Origin: Mycobacterium sp. 141
GTDB lineage: Bacteria > Actinomycetota > Actinomycetes > Mycobacteriales > Mycobacteriaceae
DNA length: 64,000 nucleotides
Reading direction: 5' to 3'
NCBI RefSeq assembly: GCF_000382405.1
Contig: NZ_KB908269.1
Coordinates: forward strand, 35,665 to 99,664
This document shows positions 35,462 to 43,488 of the stretch, piece after piece (position 1 is the first letter of the stretch; every line of letters starts with the position of its first letter). Below the pieces are notes generated by a model. It ran no database searches. It saw only the letters and a list, made by a program, of their open reading frames with translations, and was not told the DNA's origin. A program made the position numbers and the translations under genes.

Positions 35462-37006
35462 GTGCAGGTCACCAGCGTCGGACATGCCGGCTTCCGGATC
35501 GATACCACGGCCGGCAACATCTTGTGCGATCCCTGGGTCAACCCGGCGTACTTCACATCGTGGTTCCCGTTCCCGGACAACAGCCAGCTGGACTGGACGG
35601 CCCTGGGCGACGTGGACTATCTCTACGTCTCCCACCTGCACAAGGACCACTTCGACCCCGAAAACCTGCGTCGCCACGTCAACAAGGACGCGGTGGTGTT
35701 GCTGCCGGACTATCCCGTGCCGGATCTGCGCCGCGAGCTGGAGAAACTGGGCTTCCACCGGTTCTTCGAGACCACCGACTCGGTCAAGCACACGGTCAGC
35801 GGCCCCAAGGGCGACCTCGACGTCATGATCATCGCGTTGCGGGCCCCTGCGGACGGCCCGATCGGCGACTCCGGGCTGGTGGTGTCCGACGGCGTCACGA
35901 CGGCCTTCAACATGAACGACGCGCGGCCCATCGATCTTGAGGTCCTCGGCTCCGAATTCGGCGAGATCGACGTGCACATGCTGCAGTACTCCGGGGCCAT
36001 CTGGTATCCGATGGTCTACGACATGCCCGAGCGGGCCAAGGATGCGTTCGGCATCCAGAAGCGGCAGCGGCAGATGGACCGCTGCCGCCAGTACATCGCC
36101 CAGGTCGGGGCCACGTGGGTGATCCCGTCGGCCGGCCCGCCGTGCTTCCTTGACCCCGCACTGCGCGACCTCAACGACGACCACGGCGACCCGGCCAACA
36201 TCTTCCCCGACCAGATGGTGTTCCTCGACCAGATGCGCCGGCACGGCCATGACCGAGGCCTGCTCATGGTGCCCGGGTCCGTCGCCGATTTCACCGGCTC
36301 CGAGCTCAACGGGCTGAGCCACCCGATCGAGGACCCCGAAGCGGTGTTCACCACCGGCAAGGCCGTCTACATCGAGGACTACGCCCAGCGGATGGCCCCC
36401 GTGCTGGCCGCCGAAAAGGCCGGCTGGGCGCCTGCCGCGGGGGAACCGCTGCTGGAGCCCCTACGGGCCCTGTTCGAGCCGATCATGAGCCAGTCCAACC
36501 AGATCTGCGACGGCATCGGCTATCCCGTCGAACTACGTCTGGGCGCCGAGACGGTGGTGTTGGACTTCCCGAAACGCTCTGTGCGCGAACCGATTTCAGA
36601 CGAGAAGTTCCGCTACGGGTTCGAGATCGCCCCGGAGCTGGTGCGCACCGTGCTGCGCGACGACGAGCCGGACTGGGTCAACACGATCTTCCTGTCCACC
36701 CGGTTCCGCGCCTGGCGGGTGGGCGGCTACAACGAGTACCTGTACACCTTCTTCAAGTGCCTGACCGACGAGCGGATCGCCTACGCCGACGGATGGTTCG
36801 CCGAAGCACACGATGACACCGCAACCATCACGCTCGACGGCTGGGAGATCCAGCGACGCTGCCCGCACCTGAAGGCCGATCTGTCGAAATTCGGTGTGGT
36901 GGAAGGGAAGACCCTCACCTGCAACCTGCACGGCTGGCAGTGGAACCTGGAGAATGGGCGGTGCCTGACCACAAAGGGTCATGAGCTGAGGTCCGCAAAG
37001 TCGTGA
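35462..37006 (+). CDS. MBL-fold and Rieske domain protein (Rv3818-like)
   Basis: Fusion of a metallo-beta-lactamase fold (residues 1 to about 330) and a C-terminal Rieske [2Fe-2S] domain (about 440-514). The zinc motif HLHKDH is at about 57-62; further MBL His/Asp are less clear. The Rieske ligands are in CPHLKADL and CNLHGWQW. The layout is like that of the hydroxylase CMAH, but the substrate here is unknown. 514 residues from the GTG at 35462, which is close to the 516 of M. tuberculosis. The stop overlaps the GTG/ATG start of the next small gene by 4 bases (37003-37006), so the two are coupled. Confidence 0.85.
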   Translation: MQVTSVGHAGFRIDTTAGNILCDPWVNPAYFTSWFPFPDNSQLDWTALGDVDYLYVSHLHKDHFDPENLRRHVNKDAVVLLPDYPVPDLRRELEKLGFHRFFETTDSVKHTVSGPKGDLDVMIIALRAPADGPIGDSGLVVSDGVTTAFNMNDARPIDLEVLGSEFGEIDVHMLQYSGAIWYPMVYDMPERAKDAFGIQKRQRQMDRCRQYIAQVGATWVIPSAGPPCFLDPALRDLNDDHGDPANIFPDQMVFLDQMRRHGHDRGLLMVPGSVADFTGSELNGLSHPIEDPEAVFTTGKAVYIEDYAQRMAPVLAAEKAGWAPAAGEPLLEPLRALFEPIMSQSNQICDGIGYPVELRLGAETVVLDFPKRSVREPISDEKFRYGFEIAPELVRTVLRDDEPDWVNTIFLSTRFRAWRVGGYNEYLYTFFKCLTDERIAYADGWFAEAHDDTATITLDGWEIQRRCPHLKADLSKFGVVEGKTLTCNLHGWQWNLENGRCLTTKGHELRSAKS

Positions 37007-37335
37007 GCGCACCGCGCCAGTACTACGACGACGGCCTGATCCAATTGGACCGTCAGGCAATTACGCTGCGGCGCTACCACTTTCCGTCCGGAACCTCGAA
37101 AGTGATACCGCTGCGCGACATCCGCAGCTACAAGGTCGAGTCACTGAACATTCTGCACCGCTTCCGGTTGTGGGGCAGCGATCTGCGTCGGTGGCTGCCA
37201 CTGGACGTCGGGCGACCCCTACGCTCGACGCTGATCACCCTTGAGGTAGAGGGGTCCTTTTGGCGGCCGGCGTTCACCCCGGCCGATCCGCAGCAGTTCA
37301 CCGAGATGCTCGACGAGCTGCTGCACACGCCGTAA
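37003..37335 (+). CDS. Conserved hypothetical protein (Rv3819-like)
   Basis: 110 residues, overlapping the MBL-Rieske gene by 4 bases. The sequence is beta-rich with a basic middle (RLWGSDLRRWLPLDVGR) and a final helix (PQQFTEMLDELLHTP), compatible with a small PH-like fold, as proposed for such proteins. No catalytic motif. Tight coupling suggests a partner of the Rieske protein, which is inference from position. Confidence 0.75.
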   Translation: MSAPRQYYDDGLIQLDRQAITLRRYHFPSGTSKVIPLRDIRSYKVESLNILHRFRLWGSDLRRWLPLDVGRPLRSTLITLEVEGSFWRPAFTPADPQQFTEMLDELLHTP

Positions 37336-37338
37336 CGA

Positions 37339-38154
37339 TCAGCGGCCCGAAACCACCTGGCGCAACTCGGATGCCACGTCCGTGACGGTGTCGTATACCC
37401 GAACGATGGCCTCGTCGCCCGTCTTGAGGTAGGTGGACTCGCCGAGCGGGGTGTAGCGGGTGGCGCCGATGCCGATCAGCACGTTTCGCGGATGCCCACT
37501 TGCCACCATCAGTGCACCGACATCTTCCAGCGGCGTGTCCGTAGCACCCTTCTGGTTGGCCAGCCGCTCGACGATCCAGTCCAGCAGCACCTCGCCGTAA
37601 TACGAGTAACCGACGAGTGGGGAGTCCACGCCATAGGCGTGCTGCTCACCGTCGCCGTCGCGCAGGAAGCACACCAACCGCATGGTGGCCGTCGGCCCGT
37701 CAGGGGTCAGGTCGCTGATGTCGAAGAATTGTGGCGCAACACCTTTCGAGGCCGGACCCCAGTTCTTCTTGTAGCTGATCTTCGGGGCGCCGGGCCGCCT
37801 GATCGAGCAGTCGTTGAACGCGCCGAGCGCAAACGGCTCCAACCGCACCACGGTGTCGCCGTTCCACACCACCCGGCAGGCCACGCCGACCTCGGGTTCG
37901 ATCTGCAGGTTCAGCGGTCCGTCAATCTCCTCGGCCGCGGGCAGCATGATGGCGTCGTTGGACAGCGGGAACTCGCCCAGGAAGTCGTCGCGGCCCGGCG
38001 CGTACCAAGGAAAAATACCTTTGGGCGCATAGCCTTCCGTCACGACCTTGACGAAATCCCCGGCCTCCCCTGCCTGTTCGAGATGGCCGGCGAAGTTGCC
38101 CGCCACCCCGAACCCAAACCAGTTCCGCAGCTCGTCCAGGTCGATATCGATCAT
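37339..38154 (-). CDS. DUF5718 family protein
   Basis: 271-residue soluble protein, probably DUF5718, a family without assigned function. The segments FGFGVAGNFAGHLEQAGE and DFLGEFPLSNDAIMLP near the N-terminus and LGEVLLDWIVERLANQK-like sequence later are the recognisable blocks; the fold resembles fumarylacetoacetate hydrolase-like proteins in the pattern IEPEVG..C..VW, but the catalytic acidic triad is not certain. It lies alone between a + strand pair (stop 3 bases away) and serS. Confidence 0.65.
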   Translation of the reverse strand: MIDIDLDELRNWFGFGVAGNFAGHLEQAGEAGDFVKVVTEGYAPKGIFPWYAPGRDDFLGEFPLSNDAIMLPAAEEIDGPLNLQIEPEVGVACRVVWNGDTVVRLEPFALGAFNDCSIRRPGAPKISYKKNWGPASKGVAPQFFDISDLTPDGPTATMRLVCFLRDGDGEQHAYGVDSPLVGYSYYGEVLLDWIVERLANQKGATDTPLEDVGALMVASGHPRNVLIGIGATRYTPLGESTYLKTGDEAIVRVYDTVTDVASELRQVVSGR

Positions 38155-38218
38155 GGCTGCAACCCTACTGTGAGCCAGTCAAACCGGTGATACGTCATCC
38201 CCGTGTCGAGGCGGTGTG

Positions 38219-39475
38219 CTACTTGGGCTCCAGGACTTCGGTGCCGACGAACGGCACGAGCGCGGCGGGCACCCGCACACTGCCGTCGGGTTGCTGATGG
38301 TTCTCCAGGATCGCCACCAACCAGCGGGTGGTGGCCAGGGTCCCGTTCAAGGTGGCCGCGACCTGTGCTTTGCCGTTCTCGTCGCGGTAGCGGGTGGACA
38401 GCCGACGGGCCTGGAACGTCGTGCAGTTCGACGTCGAGGTGAGCTCGCGATAGGTCTGCTGGGTGGGGACCCAGGCCTCGCAGTCGTATTTGCGGGCCGC
38501 GGACGAGCCGAGATCCCCGGCGGCGACGTCGATGACCCGGTAGGGCACCTCGATGGCGGCCAGCATCTGCCGCTGCCAGCCCAGCAGCCGCTGGTGCTCG
38601 GCCTCGGCGTCCTCGGGCTTGCAGTAGACGAAGCCTTCGACCTTGTCGAACTGATGCACGCGGATGATGCCGCGGGTGTCCTTGCCGTAGCTGCCTGCCT
38701 CGCGGCGGAAGCACGACGACCAACCCGCGTAGCGCCGCGGTCCGGCCGACAAATCGAGGATCTCGTCGGCGTGGTAGCCGGCCAACGGCACTTCCGAGGT
38801 ACCGACCAAGTAGAGGTCGTCGGCCTCCAACCGGTACACCTCCTCGGCGTGTGCACCGAGAAATCCCGTACCCGCCATGACTTCCGGCCGCACCAGAACC
38901 GGCGGGATCATCAGGGTGAACCCGTTCGCCACCGCCAGCTGAGCAGCCAGTTGCAGCAGACCGAGCTGCAACAGCGCGCCGTGACCGGTGAGGAAGTAGA
39001 ACCGCGAACCTGAGACCTTCGCACCGCGTTCCATGTCGATCAGGCCGAGGGCCTCGCCCAATTCGAGATGATCCTTGGGGTTCTCGATGGCCCGAGGTTC
39101 GCCGACCAGGTCCAGCAGCGCGAAATCGTCCTCGCCACCGGCCGGCACGCCGTCGATGACGACGTTGGCGATCGCCGCGTGCGCGGCGGTGAAAGCCGTG
39201 TCGGCTTCGCTCTGCGCCACCTCGGCCGCCTTGACCTGCTCGGCCAGGTCTTTTGCCTGCTCCAGCAGCGCGGGGCGGTCCTCCGGGGAAGCTTTGCCGA
39301 CGAGCTTGCTGGCGGCCTTCTGTTCGGCCCGCAGATTGTCGGCCGCCGAAACCGCCGCCCGCCGAGCGGCGTCGGCCTGCAGTAGCGCATCAACGAGCGC
39401 GGGCTCTTCACCGCGGGCCCGTTGCGACACACGAACGGTTTCGGGATTCTCGCGCAGCAGCCTGAGGTCGATCAC
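38219..39475 (-). CDS. serS: Seryl-tRNA synthetase
   Basis: Class II aminoacyl-tRNA synthetase that charges tRNA-Ser. 418 residues from the GTG at 39475 (MIDLRLLRENPE), the typical SerS start; the open frame extends to 39574 without support. The N-terminal tRNA-binding coiled coil is about 1-110 (LRAEQKAASKLVGKA). Class II motif 1 region HAEEVYRLE, motif 2 CFRREAGSYGKDTRGIIRVHQF and motif 3 NGTLATTRWLVAILENHQ are intact. In M. tuberculosis the SL-1 locus precedes this gene; here it follows the DUF5718 gene directly. Confidence 0.97.
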   Translation of the reverse strand: MIDLRLLRENPETVRVSQRARGEEPALVDALLQADAARRAAVSAADNLRAEQKAASKLVGKASPEDRPALLEQAKDLAEQVKAAEVAQSEADTAFTAAHAAIANVVIDGVPAGGEDDFALLDLVGEPRAIENPKDHLELGEALGLIDMERGAKVSGSRFYFLTGHGALLQLGLLQLAAQLAVANGFTLMIPPVLVRPEVMAGTGFLGAHAEEVYRLEADDLYLVGTSEVPLAGYHADEILDLSAGPRRYAGWSSCFRREAGSYGKDTRGIIRVHQFDKVEGFVYCKPEDAEAEHQRLLGWQRQMLAAIEVPYRVIDVAAGDLGSSAARKYDCEAWVPTQQTYRELTSTSNCTTFQARRLSTRYRDENGKAQVAATLNGTLATTRWLVAILENHQQPDGSVRVPAALVPFVGTEVLEPK

Positions 39476-39622
39476 GGGGGCAACCATACTTTCGACGACG
39501 CCAAACAGTGCATCCGAGGTGGCTTGCGAGGGGCTGCTGCGCGATCCGGTGACCGATAGCCAGCACAACCACATAACGTTACAACTGCATCACTTGTCAC
39601 AGAGCCTGACACGCCTGTCACA

Positions 39623-41071
39623 ATGGACGCGATGTTGGAGGCACCCGAGCAAGACGATCTGCTCCCCCACCGGACCGATGACGATCGGAAGTGGGGCAAG
39701 TGGTGGCACAATCTGCAGGCCACGTCGACGCGGCGGGTTCTGCTGCTGACCGCGCTCGGCGGACTGCTCATAGCGGGTCTGATCACGGCGCTGTCGAACG
39801 GCGGAGGCGCTGAGACCGGGCTCAGCGCGGGCTCGATCTCGCTGGGCCCCCGAGGCAACGACACGTTCGATCACGTCAAGCCCGGCGACTGCCTGAACTG
39901 GCCGGGAACCAACCCCGATGCCGCCCACATCGTGGCCTGCAAGGACGAGCACCGTTTCGAGGTCGCCGAATCCATCGACATGAAGACCTTCCCCGGCGCC
40001 GAGTACGGCCCCAATGCCGCGCCACCGTCGAAGGAACGCGTCGCGCAAATCAGCCAAGAACAGTGCACCCCGGCGCTGCGCTCGTACCTGGGCCCGAAGT
40101 TCGACCCGAACGGTAAGTTCACCATCGGCCTGCTGTGGTCAGGAGAAAAGGCCTGGAAGCAGGCCGGTGAACGGCGCATGCTGTGCGGCCTGCAGTTACT
40201 CGGCCCCGGCGACTCCCAATTGCCATTCCAGGGCAATGTCGCCGACGTCGACCAATCCAAGGTGTGGGCGGCAGGCACCTGCCTGGGCATCGACCCCGCC
40301 ACCGATCAACCCACCGACGTCCCGGTCGACTGCGCACAACCGCACGCCATGGAGGTCACCGGCGCGGTGAACCTGGCGGAGAAGTTCCCCGGCGGCCTGC
40401 CGGCAGACTCCGATCAGGACTCGTACATCAAGGACACCTGCACCAAGCTGACCGACGCCTACCTGGCTCCGGTGCAGTTGCGGGCCACCACGCTGGCGCT
40501 GAGTTACAGCACGATCTCACTGCCGAGCTGGTCGGCCGGTAGCCACCAGGTGTCCTGCAACATCGGCGCCACCCTCGGCAACGGTGGTTGGTCGACCCTG
40601 CTGAACAGCGCCAAGGGCGCACTACTGATCAACGGGCAGCCGCCCGTCCCACCCCCGGACATTCCCGAAGAACGCCTCAACATGCCGCCCGTTCCGCTGC
40701 CGGATGCCTCGTCCGCCTCTACCTCGCAGTCGTCGGGGTCCCAGTCCGAGTCGTCGTCCTCGAATTCGGGATCGTCCTCATCGTCGGATTCATCTGGGTC
40801 GTCGGATTCGTCCGGGTCGTCGAGCAGCCAGACCCAGCACATGCCGCAGCAGTCGACGACCAGCACGGCCGCACCGGCACCGGCGCCTCAGTCGAACACC
40901 AATCCGCCTCCTCCGCCGCCTCCTGCTCCGGCCGCAGGCGACCAGCCGGCACCAGCGCCCGCAGGAGACCAGCCGGCACCGGCACCGGCACCGGCAGGCG
41001 ACCAGTCTTCGGCAGGTCCGCCGCCTGGACCAGCGGCACCCGAGGCACCGCCCATTCCGCCGGGCCCGTGA
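39623..41071 (+). CDS. Septum-formation domain membrane protein (Rv3835-like)
   Basis: 482 residues. A cytoplasmic N-terminus (about 1-35, acidic and Trp-containing) leads to one membrane helix (about 38-58, VLLLTALGGLLIAGLITAL). The extracytoplasmic part has two repeats of the septum-formation domain type (PGDCLNWP..C..H..EVAESID and GTCLGIDP..DC..PHAMEVTGAVN) with paired Cys. A long Ser-rich then Pro/Ala-rich tail (about 360-482) resembles a wall-spanning stalk. The ATG at 39623 is used; another at 39632 is possible. It is 3 bases from the zincin gene downstream, so they are probably co-transcribed. Confidence 0.82.
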   Translation: MDAMLEAPEQDDLLPHRTDDDRKWGKWWHNLQATSTRRVLLLTALGGLLIAGLITALSNGGGAETGLSAGSISLGPRGNDTFDHVKPGDCLNWPGTNPDAAHIVACKDEHRFEVAESIDMKTFPGAEYGPNAAPPSKERVAQISQEQCTPALRSYLGPKFDPNGKFTIGLLWSGEKAWKQAGERRMLCGLQLLGPGDSQLPFQGNVADVDQSKVWAAGTCLGIDPATDQPTDVPVDCAQPHAMEVTGAVNLAEKFPGGLPADSDQDSYIKDTCTKLTDAYLAPVQLRATTLALSYSTISLPSWSAGSHQVSCNIGATLGNGGWSTLLNSAKGALLINGQPPVPPPDIPEERLNMPPVPLPDASSASTSQSSGSQSESSSSNSGSSSSSDSSGSSDSSGSSSSQTQHMPQQSTTSTAAPAPAPQSNTNPPPPPPPAPAAGDQPAPAPAGDQPAPAPAPAGDQSSAGPPPGPAAPEAPPIPPGP

Positions 41072-41074
41072 CCC

Positions 41075-41425
41075 ATGGCTGCGCGGATGCGCCCACGACG
41101 GTTTGACGAGCTGGTTTCGGACGCGCTTGACCTGATCCCACCCGAGCTGGCCGCCGCCATCGACAACGTCGTGATCCTGGTCGAGGACCGCAATCCCGAT
41201 GAGCCGGACATCCTGGGCCTGTACCAGGGCATCGCGCTCACCGAGCGGGACTCGTGGTACGCAGGCTCACTACCGGACACCATCACGATCTACCGCGACG
41301 CGATCCTCGATATCTGCAGCAGTGAGGACGAGGTTGTCGACGAGGTGGCCATCACGGTGATCCACGAGATTGCGCATCATTTCGGGATTGATGACGAGAG
41401 GCTCCACGATCTGGGGTGGGGATGA
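41075..41425 (+). CDS. Zincin-like metallopeptidase (Rv3836-like)
   Basis: 116-residue protein with the zinc motif HEIAHHFG (HExxH) near residue 100, in a helix close to the C-terminus, followed by a DDERLHDLGW third-ligand segment. This is the small MetI/DUF1025 type of predicted metallopeptidase. Its stop codon TGA (41423-41425) lies inside the first copy of a 32-bp repeat (GATGAGCGC), so the repeat supplies the end of the gene. The M. tuberculosis counterpart is slightly longer. Function unknown; the 3-base gap after the septum-formation-like gene suggests a shared role. Confidence 0.85.
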   Translation: MAARMRPRRFDELVSDALDLIPPELAAAIDNVVILVEDRNPDEPDILGLYQGIALTERDSWYAGSLPDTITIYRDAILDICSSEDEVVDEVAITVIHEIAHHFGIDDERLHDLGWG

Positions 41426-41498
41426 GCGCTTGCGCGAAGACCAAAGAACCCAGATGAGCGCTTGCGCGAAGACCAAAAGACCGGGATGAGCGCTTGTG
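41421..41498 (+). repeat. 32-bp tandem repeat after the zincin gene
   Basis: Two full 32-bp units begin at 41421 and 41453, and a partial third at 41485. Each starts with GATGAGCGCTTGCGCGAAGA, followed by a variable spacer (CCAAAGAACCCA, CCAAAAGACCGG). Core and period match the array at 17179-17248. Confidence 0.88.
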
Positions 41499-41536
41499 CC
41501 CCGCGCGGCAACCACGCAGTGTCGGCGCGGGGTGCT

Positions 41537-41737
41537 ATGAACAAGGCCATGAGCATCCAGTGCCGATATTGTCTGGCCGGGCTGGAGCACTGCCACGGCA
41601 CGGTCATCCATCACATCCGGTACCGCTCGGAGTGCACCGACGAGGGCTGCACCACACCCGAATCCGCACACACCTTCAGCGTCGACTGCGAGTCCGTCGG
41701 CTGCTCGTGTGGCCAGGACATCGCGCTGGCGATGTAG
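41537..41737 (+). CDS. Small Cys/His-rich protein, putative zinc-binding
   Basis: 66 residues from ATG 41537; ATG 41549 gives 62. The protein has eight or nine Cys in pairs (QCRYC, EHCH, ECTDEGCTT, DCESVGCSCG) plus His, a pattern of small zinc-ribbon-like proteins. Longer readings upstream run through the repeat array and are not supported. It is the neighbour of a phosphoglycerate-mutase-family gene (convergent, 3 bases apart). Function unknown. Confidence 0.65.
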   Translation: MNKAMSIQCRYCLAGLEHCHGTVIHHIRYRSECTDEGCTTPESAHTFSVDCESVGCSCGQDIALAM

Positions 41738-41740
41738 CCT

Positions 41741-42427
41741 TCAGCCCATCGGGTCGGGTGCGCGCAGCGCTTCCTCCACCGGGCGCACGGCCGGTTCGGG
41801 GTAAAAGGGCGGAGTCATTTGGGCCCACTGCACACAGCTCCACCGTCCGTCGGTAACGGGCGCCAGAACCACCGACTCGGTGTTGGCCAGATGGTGGTCG
41901 AGCGCGAAGCCGCCGTCTAGACCGGCCAAAACCGCGGCCACCAGCCGGATCGCCGCGCCGTGGCTGACCAGGACGATGTCACCGGTGAAGGCGTCGTCAT
42001 CGAGATAGCGCAGCCGCAGCTGGGTGAGCACCGGGACGTATCGGTCGAGCACCTCGTTGGCGCTCTCGCCGCCGGGCATCGCCAGATCCAGCTCGCCCCG
42101 ATGCCAGCGCTGGTATGTGGTGTTGAACTCCTCGATCGCCGCGTCGTCGTTGCGATTCTCCAGCTCGCCGACCTGCACCTCGTGCACACCCTCGAACTCG
42201 TGCGGGGTCAGCCCGACCTCGCCGGCGATGCCCACCGCGGTCTGCGCTGCCCGGCGGGCGACCGAGTGAGCGACGATGTGCGGACGGTGGCCGAGCACAC
42301 CGGCGAACTGCCGCGCCTGATCACGGCCGAGGTCGGTGAGTTCGGCGCCGGGCGGGCGGGTGTCCAGGCGGCGGTCGACGTTGCCGAACGACTGGCCGTG
42401 CCGGACGAGGATCAGTCGTCCGCTCAT
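41741..42427 (-). CDS. Histidine phosphatase (phosphoglycerate-mutase) family protein
   Basis: 228 residues (Rv3837c-like). The catalytic RHG is in LILVRHGQSFGNVDRR at the N-terminus, the second His in VLVSHGAAIR, and the conserved Arg/Glu in SVARRAAQTA and VQVGELENRND. It is a phosphatase of the branch that includes cofactor-dependent mutases; the substrate is unknown. The ATG overlaps the pheA stop by 4 bases (42424-42427), so it forms a two-gene operon with pheA on the same strand. Confidence 0.88.
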   Translation of the reverse strand: MSGRLILVRHGQSFGNVDRRLDTRPPGAELTDLGRDQARQFAGVLGHRPHIVAHSVARRAAQTAVGIAGEVGLTPHEFEGVHEVQVGELENRNDDAAIEEFNTTYQRWHRGELDLAMPGGESANEVLDRYVPVLTQLRLRYLDDDAFTGDIVLVSHGAAIRLVAAVLAGLDGGFALDHHLANTESVVLAPVTDGRWSCVQWAQMTPPFYPEPAVRPVEEALRAPDPMG

Positions 42428-43359
42428 GCCATGCCCTCACGCAGCCGCGTCAGCCACTGTGTCGCCTCGTCGAGCGGCGGGGGCAGCGCGCCCGTCGCCG
42501 ATCCGGTCGGCCAGGAACCCAGATATCGCACATCTGCACAACGCCGGAAGAGTGCTTTGAGTGCCTCGGCAACCGAATCGTCGTCGATGTGCCCGACGCA
42601 GTCCAGGAAGAACAGGTAAGTGCCCAACTCGGTTCTGGTGGGCCGGGATTCGATGCGGGTCAGGTCGATGTCACGGATCGAGAGTTCGGTCATCGCCGAC
42701 ACCAGCGCGCCGGGCACGTTGTCGAGCCGCAGCACGACCGAGGTCCGGTCTGCGCCGGTGGCGGGCGGCGGCGGCCCGGGCGGGCCGACCAGGACGAACC
42801 GGGTGCGGGCGTTGGCCTCGTCGACGACGTCGTCGGCCAGCACGTCGAGCCCGCAGCGCTGCGCGGCCAACCTGGTGCTCACGCCGGCGTCGGCACGTCC
42901 TTCGGCGACGTCGTGTGCGGCCGCCGCATTCGAGGTCGTCGCGACCACCTCGGCGGCGGGGAGGTTGGTCGACAACCACCGACGCACCTGGGCCAGAGCG
43001 ACCGGGAAGGCCGCCACCGTCTGAATGGGTCCCACGTGGCCGGGACGCGTGACGATGGTGAACGCAACGTCGAGGGTGAGCTCGGCGTAGATCTGCAATG
43101 GGCTGCCGGCTGCCAGGCTGTCCATCGTCGGCAGCACCGACCCTTCGATGGAGTTCTCGATCGGCACGCACGCATAGTCCGCCGCGCCGTCGCGCACGGC
43201 TGCCAGCGCACCGGGTGTGGTGTCGGTGCGAACCGGGGTGAACCCAGCGTCGGCGGCAGCGATTCCTGGGCTTCCGGGAACCAACCCGGCGGCCACCATC
43301 TGCAGTAACGCCGCTTCGGTGAAGGTTCCTTCGGGGCCGAGGTAGGCGATGCGCAGCAC
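42424..43359 (-). CDS. pheA: Prephenate dehydratase
   Basis: Converts prephenate to phenylpyruvate in phenylalanine synthesis. 311 residues from the GTG at 43359 (MLRIAYLGPEGTFTEAA); M. tuberculosis has 321. The catalytic domain (about 1-185) has the NARTRFVLV TRF motif; an ACT domain (about 200-280) has the ESRPTRTELGTYLFFLDC motif, the phenylalanine-binding ESRP. Both are intact, so feedback control is expected. The reading beyond the GTG to 43425 is not supported. Confidence 0.95.
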   Translation of the reverse strand: MLRIAYLGPEGTFTEAALLQMVAAGLVPGSPGIAAADAGFTPVRTDTTPGALAAVRDGAADYACVPIENSIEGSVLPTMDSLAAGSPLQIYAELTLDVAFTIVTRPGHVGPIQTVAAFPVALAQVRRWLSTNLPAAEVVATTSNAAAAHDVAEGRADAGVSTRLAAQRCGLDVLADDVVDEANARTRFVLVGPPGPPPPATGADRTSVVLRLDNVPGALVSAMTELSIRDIDLTRIESRPTRTELGTYLFFLDCVGHIDDDSVAEALKALFRRCADVRYLGSWPTGSATGALPPPLDEATQWLTRLREGMA

Positions 43360-43434
43360 GTTGCCAACCCTATCGGTTCGGCAGACCACACCCGGGACGG
43401 TGAAAGAGAAGCTTTGCACTTTCACGCCAGTGAG

Positions 43435-43453
43435 TTAAGTTAGGCTTACCTCA
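43435..43453 (+). promoter_or_regulatory. IdeR iron box upstream of the DUF2470 gene
   Basis: TTAAGTTAGGCTTACCTCA matches the consensus TTAGGTTAGGCTAACCTAA at 15 of 19 positions, with the TTAGGCT centre intact. It lies 35 bases before the preferred ATG (43489) and fits repression by IdeR-Fe(II). In M. tuberculosis Rv3839 is IdeR-repressed. Confidence 0.75.
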
Positions 43454-43488
43454 CTAACGCGTATCCGAGAATGACGAAAGGCGGCGAG

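Noticed and set aside
41462..41536. Longer start for the Cys-rich protein
   Set aside because: The extra residues are encoded by the repeat array and have no ribosome-binding site.
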